Notes under the pieces: generated by a model
Database searches by the model: none
What the model was told of the DNA's origin: nothing
The model's input: the letters and a program-made list of their open reading frames with translations, nothing else
Position numbers and translations under genes: made by a program
In this document: positions 43,619-51,358 of the stretch, one piece after another
Numbering within the stretch: the first letter of the stretch is position 1
Layout of the letters: each line of letters begins with the position of its first letter
Assembly (NCBI RefSeq): GCF_039535785.1
Contig: NZ_BAAAXV010000001.1
Span: 3,162,001-3,226,000 of the forward strand
From: Nonomuraea helvata
Lineage (GTDB): Bacteria; Actinomycetota; Actinomycetes; Streptosporangiales; Streptosporangiaceae
Direction of reading: 5' to 3'
Length of the DNA: 64,000 nt

Positions 43619-45631
43619 TCAGTAGGTGGTGAGGGTCAGGTCGGTGTCGGGCTCGTCGGGTGCCTGGCGGGCCTGGGCGGCCATGGCGTCGAACACTTCC
43701 TGGGTGGGCTTGGCGAACACGTACTGGCTGCCCTGGACGCCGATCTCCTGATTGCCTTCGACGTAGTCGCGCAGCGCGGACTCATAGGCGGCGAAGGCGA
43801 CCTCGTGATCGCCTGCGGCCGCGGCGAGCTCTCCGGCCAGGACGTACGCGCCGATCAGCGCCTGGGACGTACCGCGCCCCGAGGTCGGCGCGGCGCAGTA
43901 GGCGGCGTCGCCGACCAGCGCGATGCGGCCCTTGGACCAGGAATCCATGCGGATCTGGGTCATCGCGTCGAAGTAGAGGTCATCGACGGTATCGAGCTGC
44001 TCCAGCAGGGCGGGGGCCTGCCAGCCCAGGTGCGCGGCGCGTTCTTTGAGTACGCGCTTGTGCGCGGCCAGGTCGCGACGGTCGTGAGAAAGCGGATCGG
44101 TCTTGAACAGCAGTCCCGCCCGCGCCTGACGGTTGTGCTTGATGCTGAACACGCTCAGCGCGGCGGTTTCGCCGTCGCCGGTGGCCATGCCCGAGTGGTC
44201 GAGGCCGAGCCGGTTGTCAACGGTCCAGTAGCCGTAGTAGCAGCCCAGGTAGTGGGTGAAGTCCTCCTCGGGGCCGAAGGCCAGCCGCCGGACCGCCGAG
44301 TGCGCGCCGTCGGCGCCGATGACCAGGTGGAAGCGTTGCGGCGGCGCGTGCTCGAAAGTGACGTACACGCCGTCGTCGTCTTCCTTGAGGGAGGTGATGG
44401 AGTCGCCGAACCGGTAGGCCACACCTTCTTGTACGGCTGCGCCGTACAAGATCTCGATCAGTTCGTCGATGAGCACCTCCAGCTCCCCGGCGTACAGGAT
44501 CGAGGGCATCACGGCGTACGGCACGCCGTCGGCGTCCACGATGGTGCAGTCTCCGATGCCGGTGTCGCGCTCCTTGACCTGCTCCAGCACTCCCATGCGC
44601 TCCAGTACGGTCAGCGCCTGGTCGCGGAAGTCGACCGCCTGGCCGCCCTGTCGCAGCGCGGGGGCGCGCTCGACCACGGTCGGCGCGTACCCGTGCCGTT
44701 TGAGCCAGTACGCCACGGTCGAGCCCGCCACCCCGCCACCGGAGACCAGCACGGTGGGCCGCTTGGGGGGGATCCCGGCGAACAGGTCGTCCTCGGGAAG
44801 ATCAACCGGCACGTTCGAGCGGGCCAGGTGGTAGTCCTCAGTCGGCCAGACGTCACGTTCGACGTCACGATCGTGCAGCATGAAGCCTCCGTTCGGGTCG
44901 ATCTGCGTGGCATGCGCCAGCAGGGCCCGGTCACGGACGGGGAAGTAGTCCTCGCACGGGATGCGGGTGGTGAACTCCGGCGCCGTGACGTCGGCGGGGA
45001 ATTCGGCGAGCACCCCCTCCATGCCGGAGAGGATGCCGCGCGCGGTCATGCCGTCGTGCAGCGCCTGGAACCAGGCCTTGGACAGGGCTCCGTGGTAGTA
45101 CAGCTTGAGCGGCTGCCACGGGGTTCCCGGGAAGCTGGCAGGGTCGCCTGCCGCCTCGAACGCCGCGACGGTCACCTCATGGGTTCTGATGTGGTCCGGA
45201 TGTGGATAGCCGCCGGTCTCGTCGTAGGTGATCATCACGTGTGGCCGGAACTCGCGGATCAGCGCCACCAGTCGCTCGGTCGCCTCCTGCAGCGGGGTGA
45301 CGGCGAAGCAGCCCTCGGGCAGCGGCTCACCCGGGCCGGGCAGCCCGGAGTCGACGAAGCCCAGGAAGTGCTGATCGATGCCGAGGATGTCGCGGGCGGC
45401 GGCCATCTCGGTGCGGCGGATACCGGCCAGGCCGGCCCGCACCTCGGGCCGGTCCATGGCGGGGTTGAGCACGGTGCCGCGCTCGCCGCCCGTGCAGGTG
45501 ACCACCAGCACCTCCACGCCCTCGGCGGCATACTTGGCCAGCGTCGCGGCGCCCTTGCTGGACTCGTCGTCGGGGTGGGCGTGCACACTCATCAGACGCA
45601 ACGGTTCTTCTCGGGTAACGCGCAGGTTCAC
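43619..45631 (-). CDS. Mycothiol S-conjugate amidase-FAD monooxygenase fusion
   Basis: A 670-residue uninterrupted fusion. Residues 1-287 form a complete Mca (LmbE/PIG-L) domain: zinc motif AHPDDE (18-23), CTGGERG, and HPDH (144-147), ending exactly in the family's terminal PEDDLFAGI. Residues 288-670 form a TetX/PHBH-like class A monooxygenase: FAD motif GGGVAG (298-303), IGADGAHSAVRRL (438-450), and GDAAYCAAPTSGRG (574-587). Mca hydrolyses mycothiol S-conjugates to mercapturic acids and glucosaminyl-inositol. The flavin half would hydroxylate a substrate with NAD(P)H and O2. The GTG at 45631 has AAGGAGAT and overlaps the hydrolase stop (GTGA). The operon position suggests xenobiotic or antibiotic inactivation followed by export. 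Confidence 0.93.
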   Translation of the reverse strand: MNLRVTREEPLRLMSVHAHPDDESSKGAATLAKYAAEGVEVLVVTCTGGERGTVLNPAMDRPEVRAGLAGIRRTEMAAARDILGIDQHFLGFVDSGLPGPGEPLPEGCFAVTPLQEATERLVALIREFRPHVMITYDETGGYPHPDHIRTHEVTVAAFEAAGDPASFPGTPWQPLKLYYHGALSKAWFQALHDGMTARGILSGMEGVLAEFPADVTAPEFTTRIPCEDYFPVRDRALLAHATQIDPNGGFMLHDRDVERDVWPTEDYHLARSNVPVDLPEDDLFAGIPPKRPTVLVSGGGVAGSTVAYWLKRHGYAPTVVERAPALRQGGQAVDFRDQALTVLERMGVLEQVKERDTGIGDCTIVDADGVPYAVMPSILYAGELEVLIDELIEILYGAAVQEGVAYRFGDSITSLKEDDDGVYVTFEHAPPQRFHLVIGADGAHSAVRRLAFGPEEDFTHYLGCYYGYWTVDNRLGLDHSGMATGDGETAALSVFSIKHNRQARAGLLFKTDPLSHDRRDLAAHKRVLKERAAHLGWQAPALLEQLDTVDDLYFDAMTQIRMDSWSKGRIALVGDAAYCAAPTSGRGTSQALIGAYVLAGELAAAAGDHEVAFAAYESALRDYVEGNQEIGVQGSQYVFAKPTQEVFDAMAAQARQAPDEPDTDLTLTTY

Positions 45632-46482
45632 GCGGATCTCCTTGTCACAAAGTCCGCCAGCTGGCGGAGGAACGTGGTCGTGGTGGTCAGCGGGGCGCCG
45701 GTCAGCATCGCCAGGTGAAAGACGTGCGGCATCCCTTCGTAGACGTCGAGGGTGACCTCGACCCCGGCGTCCTGGGCGGCCGCGGCGAACCGGCGCGCGT
45801 CATCGGCCAGTACCTCCACCGACCCGGCGGCCAGCAGCAGGGGCGGCAGGCCGTCGAGTTGGCCGTGCAGCGGGGACTGCGGCGCGGCGTCGGCGGGGGC
45901 GCCCGCCAGGTACTGGGCGCATACCTGCTCCAGTACCGTGCGGTTGATCAGGTCCCGCCCGTCGTTGGCGGTCAGGGACGGGCTGGACAGGGTCAGATCG
46001 GTCACCGGTGACACCGCCACCGCACGGGGCCGCCGTTCGGCTTCGAGGGCCAGCAGCGCGGACAGGACCAGGGTGCCGCCCGCCGACTCGCCGAACAGCG
46101 CCACCTCCGCAGCCCCCTGAGCGAGCAGCCCGTCATGGGCGGCCAGCACGTCCTGCAGCGCGGCAGGAAAGGGGTGAGCCGGAGCGAGCCGGTAATCCAA
46201 CGCGAACACCGGCCGGCCTGTCGCCTTGGACAAGTGATAGGCCAGCAACCGTTCCGATTGCGGCTCGGTGTGCGCGAAACCACCACCGTGCACGTACAGC
46301 AGCGCCCCGGCCTCCATGGCGGAGCACCCGGAGGCGTTCACCCACTGCCCCGCCGGAATGCCCGCGCCGGGAAGCGCGGGCGTGGTGTCGGCGTCGGTGG
46401 GCAGGTCGGGAACGCCATCGGTCAGCAGCGCGAACTGGTCTCTGACGGCGGCGATCTCTTCGGGTGTGGCACGGACGAACAA
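45628..46482 (-). CDS. HSL-type alpha/beta-hydrolase (esterase)
   Basis: 284 residues of the hormone-sensitive-lipase family. Oxyanion motif HGGG is at 65-68, nucleophile GESAGG has S133, the acid is in EVLADD and the histidine in GMPHVFH. There is no signal peptide, so it acts in the cytoplasm, probably as an esterase or lactonase. Its stop overlaps the start of the Mca-monooxygenase. The ATG at 46482 lies 39 bases after the small basic peptide gene, so it is the second gene of the operon. Confidence 0.92.
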   Translation of the reverse strand: MFVRATPEEIAAVRDQFALLTDGVPDLPTDADTTPALPGAGIPAGQWVNASGCSAMEAGALLYVHGGGFAHTEPQSERLLAYHLSKATGRPVFALDYRLAPAHPFPAALQDVLAAHDGLLAQGAAEVALFGESAGGTLVLSALLALEAERRPRAVAVSPVTDLTLSSPSLTANDGRDLINRTVLEQVCAQYLAGAPADAAPQSPLHGQLDGLPPLLLAAGSVEVLADDARRFAAAAQDAGVEVTLDVYEGMPHVFHLAMLTGAPLTTTTTFLRQLADFVTRRSA

Positions 46483-46521
46483 CGAACGTCCTCCTTCGGT
46501 CGGCTGTTGCGGTGTGCAGGG

Positions 46522-46626
46522 TCAGCGGCCCCTCTTGCCGTGGTGGGGCACTCTCGGCGGCACGGGCCGAGGCTTGACCTTGGGCGTGGGGAAGCGGGTG
46601 GTGCGTTGCGTGATGCGCAGGTTCAT
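46522..46626 (-). CDS. 34-residue basic Pro/Arg-rich peptide
   Basis: ATG 46626 is preceded by GAGAGGAG at a good distance and opens 34 codons (MNLRITQRTTRFPTPKVKPR, PVPPRVPHHGKRGR, then TGA). About 13 residues are basic and seven are proline. It is the first gene after the TTGACA/TAAATT promoter and precedes the hydrolase by 39 bases. It may be a leader peptide, a regulatory peptide or a small nucleic-acid-binding protein; nothing similar is recognised. The N-terminus MNLR also starts the Mca fusion. Confidence 0.6.
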   Translation of the reverse strand: MNLRITQRTTRFPTPKVKPRPVPPRVPHHGKRGR

Positions 46627-46655
46627 GCGCGCTCCTCTCGGTTGCGACGCTCATA

Positions 46656-46684
46656 AATTTAGGTCAGACCTAAAAACATGTCAA
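46656..46684 (-). promoter_or_regulatory. Consensus housekeeping promoter of the Mca-monooxygenase operon
   Basis: Minus strand: TTGACA (46684-46679), 17-base spacer, TAAATT (46661-46656). It is 30 bases before the peptide start. The -10 and spacer overlap the palindrome at 46658-46674, so binding of a TetR dimer would block it. Confidence 0.8.
46658..46674. promoter_or_regulatory. TetR-type operator 1
   Basis: TTTAGGTC-A-GACCTAAA is a perfect 8+8 palindrome overlapping the operon promoter. Confidence 0.75.
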
Positions 46685-46693
46685 GCATGATTT

Positions 46694-46706
46694 TAGGTTG
46701 AACCTA
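46694..46706. promoter_or_regulatory. TetR-type operator 2
   Basis: TAGGTT-G-AACCTA is a 6+6 palindrome sharing TAGGT/ACCTA with operator 1, 34 bases centre to centre. It lies 16 bases before the TetR start and probably gives autoregulation. Confidence 0.7.
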
Positions 46707-46722
46707 TGAAAGGATGGCGGGT

Positions 46723-47361
46723 ATGACCACAGGACTCCGTGAGCTGAAGAAGCAGCAGACCCGTCAGTCGATCTCCAACACCGCGACCCGGCTGTTCATC
46801 GAGCACGGCTTCGAGTCGGTGACCATCGCCCAGATCGCCACCGCCGCCCAGGTCGCCAAGATGACCGTCACCAACTACTTCCCGCGCAAGGAAGACCTCG
46901 CCCTCGACTACCACGAGACCTTCACCGCGAGCCTGGCCACCACCGTCGCCGACCGGCCCGTGGGAGAATCGGCGCTGGCCGCTCTGCGCCGGGAGTTTCT
47001 GGCCGCCGCCGCGCGCCACGACCCGGTGATCGGCTTTTCCGGGCCCGACTTCGCCCGGATGATCGCCGACAGCCCCACCCTCACCGCCCGACTCCGCGAA
47101 CTCCACGACCTCCGCGAAGACGCCCTCACCCACGTCCTGGCCACCGAAACGGCCACCGACCCCGGCGACCTCACCCCCCGAGCCGCGGCCGCCCTGCTCA
47201 CCGCCGCCCACCGCACCCTGTTCCGGCAGATCACGGACCTCACCCTGAGCGGCAAGGACAACCAGGAGATCGCCACCATCGTGACCAGCACCGCTCACCA
47301 GGTCTTCGACCTCCTGGAACCAGCCCTGACCGACTACGCGGTACGCACGCAACCCTCATGA
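46723..47361 (+). CDS. TetR family repressor of the Mca-monooxygenase operon
   Basis: 212 residues. The DNA-binding domain is at about 8-58 (KKQQTRQSISNTATRLFIEH, GFESVTIAQIATAAQVAKMT, VTNYFPRKEDL). The ligand domain is at about 70-205 and is helical with a family-typical RADHP-like helix (ARHDPVIGFSG). ATG 46723 is preferred because AAAGGA stands nine bases upstream; the ATG at 46714 would sit directly on that site. It is divergent from the operon across 96 bases that hold two palindromes. It should be released by the operon's substrate. Confidence 0.93.
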   Translation: MTTGLRELKKQQTRQSISNTATRLFIEHGFESVTIAQIATAAQVAKMTVTNYFPRKEDLALDYHETFTASLATTVADRPVGESALAALRREFLAAAARHDPVIGFSGPDFARMIADSPTLTARLRELHDLREDALTHVLATETATDPGDLTPRAAAALLTAAHRTLFRQITDLTLSGKDNQEIATIVTSTAHQVFDLLEPALTDYAVRTQPS

Positions 47362-47531
47362 GACCAGGCTCGGAGAACCGGTCCCTGCCCCTAGTAACGA
47401 AACACCATACGAAGGTTCGGAGTGCGGGCTCCCGGTACGGCAGGCGCTCACCGGCCGCCGGGCCCGCTTCTGCTCGACGGCCTGCCGCGTCGCCGCCCAT
47501 TGTGCCGCCAAGGCGGCGACCTGATGGAGAT

Positions 47532-48140
47532 CTACAGCATGTCCTCGTCCCAGTCCGGATCATCGGGGTTGCGCAGCTGCCGGACACCGGAGGGTCCAAG
47601 GTCGGGCTGGGTGAAGGAGTAGGTGCCGATCACGTTGAGGTTCTGTCGGACGAACGGGGACAGCCGTGCGACGTCTTCCTCCGCCAGCGGATAGCGCTCA
47701 GCCTTGAGCTGGTCGAGAGCCTTGTCCATGTAGCAGGTGTTCCACAGCGTGACGCAGTTGAGCACCAGGCCGAGCGCGCCCAGCTGGTCTTCCATGCCCT
47801 TGTAGTAGCGCTGGTAGATCTCGCCCTTCTTGCCGCGGAAGATCTTCCCAGCCAGGGCGTGCCGGGACTCCTGTAGGTTGCGGACGCCTTTGATGTCGCG
47901 CCGGTAGGGCTCTTCGACGGCGTAGGTGAGGATATGCAGGGTCTTGAAGATCCGCCCGTAGTGGCCGATCGCCTCGCCCAGCGGGGTGGGGTTGCCGTCC
48001 CACTGGATCATGCGCAGCACGTCGTAGGCGCGGATCTCGCCGGTGTAGATGGACACCACGATGCGCAGGATGTCGCTCCAGTGCCGCTTGATCCTCTCCA
48101 GGTCGATCTTGCCGCGCTGGAACGAGTCCCGGCAGGCATT
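47532..48140 (-). pseudogene. tnpA: Tn3 family transposase, C-terminal fragment
   Basis: GKIDLERIKRHWSDILRIVV, DGNPTPLGEAIGHYGRIFKT, LAGKIFRGKKGEIYQRYYKG and LGALGLVLNCVTLWNTCYMD give the C-terminal domain of Tn3 TnpA to its natural stop at 47532. The frame begins abruptly at about 48140, where a plus-strand recombinase fragment starts. On the minus strand this C-terminus precedes the central fragment at 41351-41888, the opposite of the native order. Confidence 0.8.
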
Positions 48141-48540
48141 GAGTCGGACTCTCGCCGACATAGGCGCAAGGATCGACCGACTGACCCGGCAGTTCGAGGA
48201 GTCGGACTTGAATCCTGTCCTGGCTCAGAAACTCAACAGTCGCTTCCTGGAGCTGGAGGCCGAGCGCGTCGCCAAACTCAACCGACTCGCCGAGCTCGAA
48301 GCCAACCCGCCGGAACAGGAGCACGCCGAGGATCTGCTAGACCGGCTCCCGATCCTGACCGGCAAGCTCGCGAACGCCCCCGAAGAGCTCCAGCGCGAAC
48401 TGTTCGAAGTCTTCAATCTGGAGATCCGCTACGACGCCCGCACCAACGTCGCCACCATCCGCGTCACGCTGGACGGAGACACCATGGACCATCTCGTCAC
48501 AGTGAGCGAAAGACTGGTGACAGAATTTTCACCCTCGAGG
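48139..48540 (+). pseudogene. Serine recombinase C-terminal fragment, copy 1
   Basis: TLADIGARIDRLTRQFEESD, LNPVLAQKLNSRFLELEAER, then HAEDLLDRLPILTGKLANAP and RELFEVFNLEIRYDARTNVA is the helical C-terminal region of actinomycete large serine recombinases. The resolvase and DNA-binding parts are absent. Homology starts at AGTCGGACTCT, the same point as in copy 2. The open frame continues to 48837 without homology. Confidence 0.7.
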
Positions 48541-48833
48541 AGCCCCGCGAGTCACGGAGCAACATCGCAAGCGGGTATGACAACCGCGACGATCGCTGAC
48601 CACACACGACAGGAGATCGACCGGACAAGCCCGACAAAGCACACGCCACAACACACAAACAGGCACTCTTTGTCCTCGAATGAGGAGAGTGCCCGCAGCG
48701 CAGATCTGCTACGTGCCCCCTGCACGAACCAGACCACATCTGCGCTGCCCCTACCAGCAACGATGCGGCCAAGAAAGCTCGCGGTCGCCGAGCGAATCAG
48801 TCTTGATCTCGCCCTGCAGGGAGGGCAAGCCCC

Positions 48834-49298
48834 TTGAAGGAACCTACGAGCCACCAATCCAGAAACCCTCTCGGAGATGCGAGCACTGCTGACACCCAAG
48901 AGAGTTGCCTGCCTTACAGCGCTGAACGCCAGGCGAACACGTCGGCAGTCGAGGTCTTCGTGGCCCGCACCGTAACAACGGTGATGGCGCTGATCGCCCT
49001 GCTCGCCTTCGCCTTCAGCTTCGGCAACGTCTGGCACCTCGCACGCATGCTCAATGTCCCCGCCTGGATAGCACCCTTGGTCGGACCCGCGGTCGGCAGA
49101 GCAGCCGTAGACGCGGTGGCGCCGCTCCTGCTCATCGGTTGGGCCGAAGTCGGGCCTGGGCTCCTGCGTCAGATCCACGCCACAAAGTCCATCTCGACAT
49201 TGCGCGCGCAGTCGCCTTCACCCGTCGCACTGACGTTCGTACCGAAGCCCGGCTCCCCCACCGCGGCATTGCCCGAATCCCCCGGATGCCCGCTCTGA
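48834..49298 (+). CDS. DUF2637 (SpdA-like) membrane protein, copy 1
   Basis: 154 residues. TTG 48834 has GGAGGG about eight bases upstream; both TTG and site are conserved in copy 2. Residues about 45-80 contain a helix pair (TVMALIALLAFAFSFGNVWH, LARMLNVPAWIAPLV). PAVGRAAVDAVAPLLLIGWA and EVGPGLLRQIH follow, as in DUF2637 proteins of actinomycete integrative elements, some annotated as transfer/spread protein SpdA. After about residue 120 the frame is no longer homologous, so the C-terminus is lost. Confidence 0.6.
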   Translation: MKEPTSHQSRNPLGDASTADTQESCLPYSAERQANTSAVEVFVARTVTTVMALIALLAFAFSFGNVWHLARMLNVPAWIAPLVGPAVGRAAVDAVAPLLLIGWAEVGPGLLRQIHATKSISTLRAQSPSPVALTFVPKPGSPTAALPESPGCPL

Positions 49299-49369
49299 AC
49301 CTGCAGGGCGTTCGTGTGGGCGGCAAGGGTCATTTGGTCGTGTGAGGAGGATCGGAGGGGGCGCGGTTC

Positions 49370-49960
49370 CTACGCGGCCCCCGACGTGCCTTTCGCCTGC
49401 CAGGTGTCACGCAGTGTCTTCAAGGCACCGCCCCAGGCGAGGAGCTCGTCCAGCATGGCAGTGACCGCATCGGCGTGGTGGGCCGCCGGGGTCAGGACCT
49501 GAAAGTTCTCGAAGTCCGTGGCCAGGGACAACGCGATCTGGGTGCGTACGTCGGCGACGTGCAGTTCACCCATGATCAGGCGCAGGTGCTCCACAGCTCG
49601 GACACCTCCCGCACTGCCATAGCTGACGAAGGCGGCGGCTTTGTTGTTCCACTCCGCGTACAGGAAGTCGATGGCGTTCTTCAGTACGCCTGAAGTCGAG
49701 TGGTTGTACTCGGGGGTGACGAACACGTACGCGTCGAAGGATGCGATCTTGTCGGCCCAGGCCCTGGTGTGCGCGTTGGCGTAGTGGCCCATCGCCGGCG
49801 GCAGAGCCTCGTCCAGATGTGGCAGGTGGAAGTCCTTGAGGTCGACGATCTCGAACGAGGCGTCGTCCCGTCCTGTTGCCAGGTCGTGAACCCAGCGGGC
49901 CACGGCCTCGCCGTTGCGCCCCGGGCGGGTGCTGCCGATGATGATGCCTACTTTGATCAT
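49370..49960 (-). CDS. NADPH-dependent FMN reductase
   Basis: 196 residues of the flavodoxin-like fold. GIIIGSTRPGRNGEAVARWV is the phosphate loop. AYVFVTPEYNHSTSGVLKNA and AAAFVSYGSAGGVRAVEHLR bind flavin. It reduces FMN or quinones with NAD(P)H and may supply reduced flavin to an oxygenase. AAGGA lies eight bases before the start. It is the third gene of the minus-strand ADH-MFS-reductase cassette under the TetR gene at 52392. Confidence 0.92.
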   Translation of the reverse strand: MIKVGIIIGSTRPGRNGEAVARWVHDLATGRDDASFEIVDLKDFHLPHLDEALPPAMGHYANAHTRAWADKIASFDAYVFVTPEYNHSTSGVLKNAIDFLYAEWNNKAAAFVSYGSAGGVRAVEHLRLIMGELHVADVRTQIALSLATDFENFQVLTPAAHHADAVTAMLDELLAWGGALKTLRDTWQAKGTSGAA

Positions 49961-49993
49961 GAATACGTCCTTGGTGGGTTCGACAAGTGCCGA

Positions 49994-51358
49994 TCATTTG
50001 CGGCCGGGCAGGCTTGCGGCCATGACCAGGCCGGTCGCGGTGAGGATGAACATCCAGGTGAGGGCTGGGGCGAAGCCGCCGGCCTGGAGGATGACGGCCA
50101 TCAGCGCGGTGCCGGTGGCGGCGCCGATCCGTTGCACGATGGTGCTGGCGCTGGTGGCGTGCGGAATGGCGGCCGGGCGCAGGGTGCGGTAGACGGCGAC
50201 GCTGACGGGCAGGCTGGCGACGCCGAATCCGACTCCGCGCAGGAGCAACGCCACGCTGAGCAGGAGGGTTCCGGTGTCAGGGGTGGCGAAGACGAACGGA
50301 AGAGTGCCCATGGTGGCCGCGGCCATCCCGGCGAGGGCCAGCGGACGCGGTGGCAGCCGGTCGGTGTACCGTCCGGCCAGCAGGGATGCCAGTGCGATAC
50401 CGAGGGTTTGCGGAGCGAGCGCGAGCCCGGCGTCGAGCGCGGACAGGTTGTGCTGTCGCTGGTAGTACAGCGGCAGCAGGAACATCGGCCCCCAGCTCGT
50501 GACGCCGAGGACGAACATCATGACCGTCCCCGACCGGAAGGCGCGATCGGCGAAGAGCCGCAGGTCGAGCAGGCTCGCCTCGGTTCGGCGGAGCGAGCGC
50601 GTGATGAACGCGGTCAGGAGCCCGGCTCCTGCCACCGCCGTCAGGATCGCGGTCCCGATCCCGGCCTGCGTCTCCAGCCCGGTCAGCGCGTGCAGCAGGG
50701 CGACCACTCCGGACGGCAGCAGGAGCAGCCCGACAAGGTCGAGACGACGTTCGTCGCGTTCCTCGTCCCTGGGGAACCACCGCCACGTCATGGCCAGCGA
50801 CACCAGGATGAGCGGCACGTTGACGAAAAAGACCCAGCGCCAGCCCCAGCCGTCGATCAGCACGCCGCCGAGCACGGGCCCGGAGATCGGGGCGAGCTGC
50901 CCGACGAAACCGACCTTGCCCATCACCCGGCCCAGGCGTTCGGGTCCCGCGGCCCGGGCCAGGACGAGCTGCGTCACAGGCAGGATCATGCCGCCACCCA
51001 GCCCTTGCAACGTCCGGAAGGCGATGAGCGAGCCCGCCGACCACGCGGCGCCGCACAGGAGCGACCCGAGCAGGAACAGCCCCAGGGCCGTCAGCCACAC
51101 GGCGCGGGCGCCGAAGCGGCCAACCGACCAGCCCACCAGCGGAATGACGGCGGTCATCGCCAGCACGTAGGAGGTGGTGACCCACTGGATCGCCGTCACC
51201 GGCGCGGCCAGCTCTCTGCCCAGCTCGTCCAGCGCCACCGCGACGATCGTGGTGTCCAGCAGCGCTGCCATCGCGCCCACCAGGACCGTCGCGGTCAGCG
51301 GCAGGAGAGCGCGGGCGGCCGTGGCAGGGGGGGCCGGGCTTGCGTTCGGCGTCCTCAT
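49994..51358 (-). CDS. DHA2 family MFS exporter
   Basis: 454 residues, 14 helices. Motifs: LLDTTIVAVALDELGRELAA in helix 1, GWSVGRFGARAVWL (motif A), SGPVLGGVLIDGWGWRWVFF (motif C/WRW). It is a paralogue of the exporter at 42200-43606. The ATG at 51358 overlaps the stop of the upstream oxidoreductase as ATGA. Longer frames upstream are antisense shadow. It probably exports the compound sensed by the divergent TetR. Confidence 0.92.
   Translation of the reverse strand: MRTPNASPAPPATAARALLPLTATVLVGAMAALLDTTIVAVALDELGRELAAPVTAIQWVTTSYVLAMTAVIPLVGWSVGRFGARAVWLTALGLFLLGSLLCGAAWSAGSLIAFRTLQGLGGGMILPVTQLVLARAAGPERLGRVMGKVGFVGQLAPISGPVLGGVLIDGWGWRWVFFVNVPLILVSLAMTWRWFPRDEERDERRLDLVGLLLLPSGVVALLHALTGLETQAGIGTAILTAVAGAGLLTAFITRSLRRTEASLLDLRLFADRAFRSGTVMMFVLGVTSWGPMFLLPLYYQRQHNLSALDAGLALAPQTLGIALASLLAGRYTDRLPPRPLALAGMAAATMGTLPFVFATPDTGTLLLSVALLLRGVGFGVASLPVSVAVYRTLRPAAIPHATSASTIVQRIGAATGTALMAVILQAGGFAPALTWMFILTATGLVMAASLPGRK

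Noticed and set aside
43100..45718. An 872-codon plus-strand frame opposite the Mca-monooxygenase and exporter genes
   Set aside because: It has no domain, start context or codon bias. It is the antisense of two well-supported genes.
47362..47531. Tn3 terminal inverted repeat downstream of the transposase C-terminus
   Set aside because: A GGGGCAGGGACC stretch (minus strand, near 47393) begins with GGGG, but no matching second end was found near the other Tn3 fragment.
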